From Lishizhenia tianjinensis (lineage in GTDB: Bacteria; Bacteroidota; Bacteroidia; Flavobacteriales_D; Crocinitomicaceae): 64,000 nucleotides of DNA. Location of the stretch: positions 124,001 to 188,000 of the forward strand of contig NZ_FPAS01000004.1 in NCBI RefSeq assembly GCF_900116425.1, given 5' to 3'. Both the position numbers and the translations under genes were made by a program. The notes beneath the pieces were generated by a model, which saw only the letters and a list, made by a program, of their open reading frames with translations, did no database searches and had not been told where the DNA came from. Shown here in pieces: positions 58,092 to 64,000 of the stretch (its first letter is position 1; each line of letters opens with the position of its first letter).

Positions 58092-58643
58092 AACCAATTA
58101 ACCATCACTTTCCAAGACTAAAAACAAACCCTCAAAAACAACAAAACCCTCTCAAAATGAGAGGGTTTTATAAAAATGTACCCGAAACGCAACATTTATC
58201 GAACTTTTCCATCACTGATGACCTTAAATTAATTGAGGAATTTGGACAAAATTTTCGACTTTTTGTTGCTTAAGTTAGATTAAGAAAAACACCCTTTTTT
58301 ATGTTTTGATGAATTTCATTTAGACAAAAATTTCTATTCTTTTTTTGTATCCACTCTTCTATTCGTGAGGAATAAAATAAACAAACTTGGATTCTATTTA
58401 GTAGTGCTTATACTCCAATAATGGCAGTATAAACATATTACATATATACTACCATATACCGAGATAAAGCGTACTTTTTAAATCATAACCTCACTCCAAT
58501 AACAAAGAGTAACCAACTTTGCACCTAAAGAATTTCAAAAAAATAACTAGCTTTAAAGTACATAAATCTACAACCACCTCCATTCTCGAGAATTAAGGCG
58601 GTTTTAAGTAGTTAAAATTTAATAAGGTGTTTTTATACACTTG
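58086..58643 (+). mobile_element. Gene-less repeat unit R2 (cassette-like, 558 bp)
   Basis: Same borders as R1 and R3 (GTTAACC to TTGTTAG). The terminator is the perfect stem AAAACCCTCTCA and TGAGAGGGTTTT (58143-58169). The rest is very similar to R1, but the 38-codon frame present in R1 and R3 is cut short by a TAA. The 3' end contains AACCACC-loop-GGCGGTT and GTGTTTTTATACAC before TTGTTAG. Confidence 0.85.
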
Positions 58644-58667
58644 TTAGCCAACATTGCCCAATCAATA

Positions 58668-59336
58668 ATGGACCGAAGTAAAAGAATTATAATAATTAAG
58701 AATAAATTAATAGAATTAAAAAAACTTGACCGAAAAAAAACAGTTTTTGGAAGTCAATCTCACAACTATATATCTAAGCCTATTAATTCTGATGAAATCA
58801 TAAATTATGAAAACCAATACAATGTTCTTATTCCCGAAGAGCTTAGGTTGTTTTTAATTGAGATTGGATATGGGGCTGGTCCAGATTATGGAATTTACAA
58901 TATCTCAAAAATGTTTTCTGAATTTGACGAATGGAATGATTGGACAGAAAACATTTCATCAATCCAAAGTTCTTTTGAATTAAAAAATAAAGACTCTTTG
59001 GAATTAATCACTTCAAAAACTGATAATCCTGAAGGTTTATTTTATAAGAGACTTAAAACAATAAATGGACTTTTGCCGATCCAAACTCAAGGATGCACTT
59101 ATTATTCGTTTATAGTAGTTAATGGCGAACAAAAAGGAAAAATATGGAATTTAGACACCAATGAATTTGATGTCTTACCTGGCGGAGTGTATAGAGAAGT
59201 AACTTTTTTTGAATGGTACGAGAAATGGTTGAATGATAAATTGGAATCATTAGGTTGCAAAAAACTTAATGATCCAAATCATTGGGAAAGAAATGTTTCT
59301 GAAAACAAAATGAATTGGTTGAAAAAAATTAAATAA
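58668..59336 (+). CDS. Cassette gene: SMI1/KNR4 (SUKH) family protein
   Basis: 222 residues from the ATG at 58668. The SUKH fold is marked by EIINYENQYNVLIPEELRLFLIEIGYGAG, with GIYNISKMFSEF following, and by IQTQGCTYYSFIVVNGEQKGKIW with the closing EWYEKWLND. In bacteria this family often holds immunity proteins of contact-dependent or polymorphic toxins. No toxin gene is seen beside it. It is the only gene of its cassette, bounded by GTTAGCCAA and its inverse. Confidence 0.8.
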   Translation: MDRSKRIIIIKNKLIELKKLDRKKTVFGSQSHNYISKPINSDEIINYENQYNVLIPEELRLFLIEIGYGAGPDYGIYNISKMFSEFDEWNDWTENISSIQSSFELKNKDSLELITSKTDNPEGLFYKRLKTINGLLPIQTQGCTYYSFIVVNGEQKGKIWNLDTNEFDVLPGGVYREVTFFEWYEKWLNDKLESLGCKKLNDPNHWERNVSENKMNWLKKIK

Positions 59337-59343
59337 ATAACGA

Positions 59344-59413
59344 TTGGCTAACAGTTTGTATATTGCATATGCTCCCTTCGGGTAGCAAACACAACATATA
59401 AGAGGCGTTAGCC
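59344..59413 (+). repeat. attC-like site of the SUKH cassette
   Basis: TTGGCTAAC at 59344-59352 is the exact inverse of the cassette start GTTAGCCAA (58643-58651). A central hairpin (GCTCCC, TTC, GGGTAGC) follows, and the core GTTAGCC lies at 59407-59413. At about 70 bases it is the shortest but one of the sites in the array. Confidence 0.75.
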
Positions 59414-59455
59414 CACATATAAAAGACATTGAGACAATTAAGAAAATTAAGGGAA

Positions 59456-60067
59456 ATGAAATCAAAATTGAGTTCTCAACCAAAACTCGACAAAACTTTT
59501 ATTTTTCCATACTCAACCGACAAGTTGAAAAAGCGAGATGAGATTTGGAGCAACCTTCAAAAGGGACTGCTATTAGAAGATGTTAGAACTTTAATTCATT
59601 GGGAGACTCCATTTAATCAACTTGACAAATACAAAGAGAAAAGACGTGACAGTGGTGACCGAACCGAATGGTATTTTGGGAAACACAAAATTCTCGATGG
59701 ATATGAAAGTCATTTGGAAGCAATGATGTGGATGAACCTTCCATGGACAAACCCTTTGACTCAAATATCTGACAATATTGGAACTGACTCTGATGGAAAT
59801 AAGAATTTTCTTGACCTAAAAAACAGGATCACCGACTTACTTGGAGAACCAACGAGAGTAGATCTAGAGAAATTTGGATCCTTTGATTTAGGAGTTATTG
59901 AATGGATAAACGGACGAGTAATAATATCCTTGGTTGGAATTGAGCATTTTAATTGTCGCTACAGTCTGAATATCGGATTGACAGAAGATAAGAATAAAGA
60001 ATACTTGAATAAAACAATCGAAGATTTGAAAGCTCAAGGATTGACTGAAGAAGAACTTGGAAAATGA
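59456..60067 (+). CDS. Cassette gene: hypothetical cytoplasmic protein
   Basis: 203 residues from the ATG at 59456, chosen for the GGGAA ribosome site before it; a TTG at 59429 is possible. It contains TDLLGEPTRVDLEKFGSFDLGVIEW, a segment of the kind seen in small immunity-like proteins, and ends in a charged helix. No family is recognised. It overlaps the next frame by four bases and shares its cassette with the lipoprotein gene. Confidence 0.6.
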   Translation: MKSKLSSQPKLDKTFIFPYSTDKLKKRDEIWSNLQKGLLLEDVRTLIHWETPFNQLDKYKEKRRDSGDRTEWYFGKHKILDGYESHLEAMMWMNLPWTNPLTQISDNIGTDSDGNKNFLDLKNRITDLLGEPTRVDLEKFGSFDLGVIEWINGRVIISLVGIEHFNCRYSLNIGLTEDKNKEYLNKTIEDLKAQGLTEEELGK

Positions 60068-60114
60068 AGTCCTTCGAATCTGCCCTAAAGTCCATACACA
60101 GAACGTTAATACTA

Positions 60115-60654
60115 ATGAAAATGACTCAAACCATAATTTTATCACTGCTCATTTCAATGAGTTTTATTTCATGCTCTCAATCATCAAAGACGGTTTCCAA
60201 TCATAATAAGTCATCCGAAAAGTGTGCAGAATTATTTTCAAAGAAAATTTCCAATGATTCAGGTACACTAGCTTTGGACTTAATCCGCCTCACTGAATGC
60301 ACAGCTGACATTGATACTTTTGATGTGACTTATGGAGGTCCTTATATTATTCAACTCGCTACGAAAAATAGAGAAGCTGGATTAACTTATTCAGAATTTA
60401 TGGATGATTTCCAAAAATTTAAAAAGGACAAAATGTATTCTGACTTTAAGAGAAGTACATACAACGATTACATACTAAAACGAAGGGTTGCCGATTACAA
60501 AAACTGGAGTAACGACTCCCTGTTACTAGAAAAAATGGGAGTACCATCTGATTTCATTAGAAATTATGGTGAATACGTTCAAACACATGCGGACGGTGTC
60601 AAAACACATGCTGTTTTATCAGAAGAGTATCGGGAATCATTAAAAATGGACTAG
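60115..60654 (+). CDS. Cassette gene: unrecognised lipoprotein
   Basis: 179 residues from the ATG at 60115, selected because it begins a lipoprotein signal (MTQTIILSLLISMSFISC). The frame could start at 60064, overlapping the preceding gene, but that would bury the signal. The mature part is helical and charged (KNREAGLTYSEFMDDFQKFKKDK). No family is recognised. It ends the two-gene cassette. Confidence 0.65.
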   Translation: MKMTQTIILSLLISMSFISCSQSSKTVSNHNKSSEKCAELFSKKISNDSGTLALDLIRLTECTADIDTFDVTYGGPYIIQLATKNREAGLTYSEFMDDFQKFKKDKMYSDFKRSTYNDYILKRRVADYKNWSNDSLLLEKMGVPSDFIRNYGEYVQTHADGVKTHAVLSEEYRESLKMD

Positions 60655-60665
60655 TACTAAAAGCC

Positions 60666-60722
60666 ATGGGCTGAACAACCACTACCGAACAGCCCACATT
60701 GCCTACTGCGAAACCGTTAACC
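60666..60722 (+). repeat. attC-like site of the two-gene cassette
   Basis: ATGGGCTGAAC at 60666-60676 is an imperfect inverse of the cassette start GTTAGCCCACAT (59407), with one extra G. An inner pair GGGCT/AGCCC is present, and the core GTTAACC at 60716-60722 opens R3. It is the least regular site of the array. Confidence 0.55.
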
Positions 60723-61275
60723 AACCAATTAACCATCACATTCCAAGACTAAAAAACAAACCCTCAAAAACAACAAAACCCTCTCAAAATGAGAGGGTTT
60801 TAGTAAAGTGTACCCGAAACGCAACATTTATCGAACTTTTCCATCACCGATGACCTTAAATTAATCGAAGAATTTGGACAAAATTTTCGGTTTTTTGTTA
60901 CTTAAGTTAGATTAAGAAAATCACCCTTTTTTATGTTTTGATGAATTTCATTTAGACAAAAATTTCTATTCTTTTTTTGTATCCACTCTTCTATTCATGA
61001 GGAATAAAATAGAGAACCTTGGATCTTTTTTTGTGGCGTTTATTCCCCAATATTGGTGGTATAAACACATTACATATATACTACCATATACCGAGATAAA
61101 GCATACTTTTTAAGGCATAAACTCACTCCTATAACAAAGAGAAACCAACTTTGCACCTAAAGAATTTCAAAAAAATAACTAGCTTTAAACCACTAAGACT
61201 TATAACCACCACTATTCTCAAGAGTAAAGGCGGTTTTAAATAATTAATATTTAAAAAGGTGTATTTATACACTTG
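60717..61275 (+). mobile_element. Gene-less repeat unit R3 (cassette-like, 559 bp)
   Basis: Same borders and order of parts as R1 and R2. The terminator is the same as in R2 (AAAACCCTCTC and GAGAGGGTTTT, 60775-60801). The middle is closer to R1 in places (TTTATTCCCCAATATTGGTGG) and to R2 in others, which suggests exchange between copies. It ends with GTGTATTTATACAC and TTGTTAG at 61273-61279. Confidence 0.85.
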
Positions 61276-61301
61276 TTAGGCAATATTAGAAAGGAAACAA
61301 T

Positions 61302-61751
61302 ATGACAAGAAAAGTTATAATATTATTGATAATTATAGTAGCTATAAGTTCATGCAGGCTTTTATTAAGTAGAAAAACTTCTGATGCAATTAAAAATCCT
61401 CAAGCATTGGAATACTACATTCAAGCTCAAGAGCAGAGTGCTAAAGGTAAAGTAGGCTTTCAAAATGCAATAAATCTTTTAAATAAAGCAGATAGCTTGG
61501 AGCCCAAAAATGCTATTATTTTGCATGAAAGAGGATTGACTAAATTCAATTCGAAAATAGATATAGATGGATCTTTTATCGATTTACAACTATCTATTAA
61601 TTATTCAACTGATGAAAAAGACAAGTTAATCAGATATAATAATAGAGGAATATGCTACATGGAAATAAATAAAATGGATAAAGCATGTGAGGACTGGGCA
61701 AGATCAGGAAAATATGGGGAAAGTTACACTGAAAAATATTGTAACAAATAA
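61302..61751 (+). CDS. Cassette gene: TPR lipoprotein
   Basis: 149 residues with a lipobox (IIIVAISSC). Tetratricopeptide-like helices are visible in FQNAINLLNKADSLEPKNAIILHERGL and DKLIRYNNRGICYMEINKMDKACEDWARSG. Such short TPR lipoproteins are common in Bacteroidota and act as binding scaffolds. It is the only gene of a 526-base cassette, with a GGAAAC ribosome-site region just before the ATG. Confidence 0.75.
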   Translation: MTRKVIILLIIIVAISSCRLLLSRKTSDAIKNPQALEYYIQAQEQSAKGKVGFQNAINLLNKADSLEPKNAIILHERGLTKFNSKIDIDGSFIDLQLSINYSTDEKDKLIRYNNRGICYMEINKMDKACEDWARSGKYGESYTEKYCNK

Positions 61752-61752
61752 C

Positions 61753-61807
61753 ATTGCCTAACAAAACCTAAACTGCATTATAACGCAGTTTAGCCGGATC
61801 GTTGTGG
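61753..61807 (+). repeat. attC-like site of the TPR cassette (short, near-perfect)
   Basis: ATTGCCTAACAA at 61753-61764 is the exact 12-base inverse of the cassette start TTGTTAGGCAAT (61273-61284). A perfect nine-base stem follows (CTAAACTGC at 61768-61776, GCAGTTTAG at 61785-61793), and the core GTTGTGG at 61801-61807 belongs to the next cassette. At 55 bases it has the size of classic short attC sites. Confidence 0.85.
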
Positions 61808-61815
61808 TGCATAAA

Positions 61816-62313
61816 ATGAAACCCGTTGAATCTACATATGAAATTATTGCTTGGAAGCATTTGAACGAAAGCGTAGACGAAAAATGGTCAAATTGGGCTG
61901 TCGACATGATGATTATTGGATATGATACAGAGCATTTAGTTGAACTTGCTGGAATTGAAAAGCCATACAACCAATTCGAATTAAAAGAATTGACTGATAA
62001 AGTATTTGAAGAATTAAACCTTGACTATAAGAATCAGGACAAAGTGGTAATTGACTATGTGACATATTTGGCAAAAGAAGTTCTGAACAATAATAGAGAT
62101 TTACTCAAAACCCTAAAAGAAATCAAAGACTTGTGTATCATTCTTGATTATGATAGTAAAATATACGATTTCTACTCGCTATACTTTGCTAAAGAAGATT
62201 TGAATTATGACACTGTGCAATGGTATTGGAATGGAGCAGACAGAACCAATATTGATCAAGTTTGTATGGAATATTTAACAAATTGGATTAAAGAAAATGG
62301 AAGTAAATTTTGA
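61816..62313 (+). CDS. Cassette gene: hypothetical acidic protein
   Basis: 165 residues from the ATG at 61816; a GTG four codons earlier is part of the core site. The protein is acidic and helical (KWSNWAVDMMIIGYDTEHLVELAGI, NQFELKELTDKVFEELNLDY) and ends with WNGADRTNIDQVCMEYLTNW. No family is recognised. It overlaps the following small gene by 17 bases, so the two are translationally coupled. Confidence 0.65.
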   Translation: MKPVESTYEIIAWKHLNESVDEKWSNWAVDMMIIGYDTEHLVELAGIEKPYNQFELKELTDKVFEELNLDYKNQDKVVIDYVTYLAKEVLNNNRDLLKTLKEIKDLCIILDYDSKIYDFYSLYFAKEDLNYDTVQWYWNGADRTNIDQVCMEYLTNWIKENGSKF

Positions 62314-62554
62314 TAAGGAAACCCTAACATCTGAAGATGGATTTTGGATAATGTTCTATTTTCTCAAAGAACACTATGATTTGGCAGGTGGCGAATTTGA
62401 TTTAAGTGATATTCTAAGTGCATGCGAACCAATGGACTGGTCAGATTCTGGAATAAAGATTCCAGCTGACAGCTCTATGATTGAGTATTGGAATGAAGCT
62501 CTGAAGAAATATAGAAAACAAGGGAAGCCAAATTTTAAACAACTAAAGAAATAA
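62297..62554 (+). CDS. Cassette gene: small hypothetical protein overlapping its neighbour
   Basis: 85 residues, acidic, with the pattern GFWIMFYFLKEHYDLAGGEFDLSDILSA. No family is recognised. Its start lies inside the end of the previous gene. Two short overlapping genes in one cassette recall toxin-antitoxin or effector-immunity pairs, but there is no sequence proof of either role. Confidence 0.6.
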   Translation: MEVNFDKETLTSEDGFWIMFYFLKEHYDLAGGEFDLSDILSACEPMDWSDSGIKIPADSSMIEYWNEALKKYRKQGKPNFKQLKK

Positions 62555-62557
62555 CGA

Positions 62558-62611
62558 CACCACAACACTATGTAAATAGCATTAAAACGCATTTTACACT
62601 AAACGTTGTGG
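62558..62611 (+). repeat. attC-like site of the two-small-gene cassette (GTTGTGG type)
   Basis: CACCACAAC at 62558-62566 is the exact inverse of the cassette start GTTGTGGTG (61801-61809). Arms TGTAAATAGC (62571-62580) and GCATTTTACA (62589-62598) pair at eight of ten positions. The core GTTGTGG lies at 62605-62611 and starts the next cassette. Confidence 0.8.
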
Positions 62612-62627
62612 CTAATTAAAAAAGATA

Positions 62628-63953
62628 TTGAAATCAATATTTAAAATATTCCTACTAATTGTAATTGCAGGAACAACCTCAAGCTGTCGACAGGAAATAG
62701 TTCCTAATGAACTTCTTCCAAAATTTGACAGTATTCTTAAAGACCCTACTCAACTGACAGAATATGAGTTTTCAGAAGGTGCTCCATTTAAACATGTCGC
62801 ATTGCCATTGGATTTTGGATCTGACAAATTCAAAGACTCCACTATTTTAGCCAAGCTAGAAAACACTCACATAAAGTACATTACTTATGTTTATTCGGAC
62901 TTCAAATCGGACTCAAAGTTTAAGCAAGAAGAACTGAACCGAGAAAGACTTTATAATCTTTATCAATATTTCCCAGAACTGTTCGACAGCAACGAAACAG
63001 AATGGAAAATAATCGAACAAACAGGAGCTAAATCAGAAAATGAATCTAAAGAGTTATTTCATGGCTATGTTGTGTATTACCGTCCTGTCCCCACCAAAGA
63101 AAGTATGAAAGCTGAAATCGCTTACATGGAAAGTATGATTGATACTGCTTTAACATTTATCTCTCCAGTTTCAGACACTAACACTTTAATTACTACATTA
63201 GAATCCAATGCAATTGTAGATGAGTTTGGTTCGGAAGCTTATTACGAAAGCGACATTGCTTTTGCCGTTGCAGATTCAGCATATACTTCTGAAGCTGGAA
63301 CATTTGATTTTGGAAGCTACTTTCAGGATACAACGGTTTCTGCTGTTCTTAATAGAAATAAAGATTGGGATAAAATGCTAATTAACTGTGATTTAACAGG
63401 TAGTATGTCACCCTATTCTGTTCAACTTTTTATATGGCACAGATTAAATATTGACAAAAATAAAGTTCAACATTTCGTCTTCTTCAATGATGGTGATATG
63501 ACACCAGATAACAAGAAAAAGACAGGAAATACAGGAGGGATTTATTATTCCAAAGCTGACAATTTTGAGGAATTAAAAGAAGTCGCCTATAAATGTATGA
63601 GAAATGGATTTGGCGGGGATGCACCTGAGAATGATATTGAAGCTATCCTCAAAGGATTTAAGAAATGTAAAGATTGTGGAGACGTGATTCTAATCGCAGA
63701 CAATTGGGCAAACATGCGAGACTATGAATTCATAAATAAGATTGACCGACCTGTTAGAATAATCTTGTGCGGAACACAATTTGGAATCAATAAACAATAC
63801 CTTGACTTAGCCAGAGCTACCAAAGGTTCGGTTCATACAATTGAAGAGGATATATCCAACTTAATGGATTTGAAAGAAGGGGAAGAAATTACAATTAGCG
63901 GACACACATTCGTTATTGAAAACGGGAAATTCATTGAAGTAAAAAAAATATAA
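62628..63953 (+). CDS. Cassette gene: lipoprotein with von Willebrand A-like domain
   Basis: 441 residues, start TTG at 62628, since no ATG precedes the lipobox (IVIAGTTSSC). The C-terminal half has a VWA-like fold: DLTGSMSPY resembles the MIDAS motif (D-x-S-x-S, here D-x-T-x-S), HFVFFNDGD and FGGDAPENDIEAI follow in the expected order, then VILIADNWANMRDY. The N-terminal part has a YVVYYRPVPT region without recognised family. VWA domains bind protein ligands through a metal ion; the partner is unknown. It fills the last cassette in the window. Confidence 0.75.
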   Translation: MKSIFKIFLLIVIAGTTSSCRQEIVPNELLPKFDSILKDPTQLTEYEFSEGAPFKHVALPLDFGSDKFKDSTILAKLENTHIKYITYVYSDFKSDSKFKQEELNRERLYNLYQYFPELFDSNETEWKIIEQTGAKSENESKELFHGYVVYYRPVPTKESMKAEIAYMESMIDTALTFISPVSDTNTLITTLESNAIVDEFGSEAYYESDIAFAVADSAYTSEAGTFDFGSYFQDTTVSAVLNRNKDWDKMLINCDLTGSMSPYSVQLFIWHRLNIDKNKVQHFVFFNDGDMTPDNKKKTGNTGGIYYSKADNFEELKEVAYKCMRNGFGGDAPENDIEAILKGFKKCKDCGDVILIADNWANMRDYEFINKIDRPVRIILCGTQFGINKQYLDLARATKGSVHTIEEDISNLMDLKEGEEITISGHTFVIENGKFIEVKKI

Positions 63954-63957
63954 AAAC

Positions 63958-64000
63958 TAGCCACAACAATGGCCGAAAAATCATAGTCCCCCTGCGGGAT
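63958..64000 (+). repeat. Start of an attC-like site cut by the window end
   Basis: TAGCCACAAC at 63958-63967 is the exact ten-base inverse of the cassette start GTTGTGGCTA (62605-62614). The inner arms lie partly beyond the window. The array therefore continues to the right. Confidence 0.75.

Noticed and set aside
55640-61290. CRISPR array, because of repeated segments with unique DNA between them
   Set aside because: The repeats are 110-575 bases long and the spacers are whole genes; there are no 25-40 base repeats and no cas genes.

Overview
The window is AT-rich chromosomal DNA from a Bacteroidota bacterium, most likely of the order Flavobacteriales. The evidence is gene content: the type IX secretion (T9SS) translocon protein SprA, PorP/SprF-like barrels, proteins ending in type A and type B T9SS sorting domains, DUF4199 and DUF2490 proteins, MORN/YwqK proteins, many short lipoproteins, and one promoter of the Bacteroidota kind (TTG, 18 bases, TATCTTTG).

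Bases 1-6230 hold the end of a secreted protein, a TPP riboswitch, thiS and thiC, a RAYT-type transposase gene that overlaps the start of thiE, a tandem pair of secreted barrel-like paralogues and a structured RNA with an SRP-RNA-like motif. Bases 6222-17800 (minus strand) hold an epimerase and the maeB-ruvA-sprA-acetyltransferase run. Bases 17980-30570 hold a Crp-type regulator with a sirtuin, the hpd/hmgA tyrosine-degradation pair, SDR threonine dehydrogenase, cysS, polA and a TPR/HTH membrane protein. Bases 30770-43170 form a surface-export block: a 2339-residue repeat adhesin with a type B sorting domain, a PorP/SprF protein, an OmpA/PD40 protein and a second T9SS cargo.

From 43 kb the DNA becomes accessory. 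Two minus-strand lipoprotein genes lie between two perfect 55-bp copies of the tRNA-Met 3' end plus its terminator. Then follow a membrane-bound winged-helix regulator, a cupin, an internally deleted serine hydrolase, a MerTP-like transporter and a frameshifted GDCCVxC gene.

The right end (about 55.65-64 kb) is the main discovery. It is an array of short same-strand cassettes built like an integron or CALIN array. Each gene-bearing unit starts at a GTT-type core site and ends with the inverted copy of its own start, usually 9-12 bases and perfect, followed by an imperfect hairpin. Cargo includes a small membrane protein, a MORN/YwqK protein, a SUKH (SMI1/KNR4) protein, lipoproteins, a TPR protein, an overlapping small gene pair and a von Willebrand A-like lipoprotein. 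Three gene-less, near-identical 560-575 bp units sit between gene cassettes with exact core-site borders; each carries an intrinsic terminator. No integrase gene is visible in the window.
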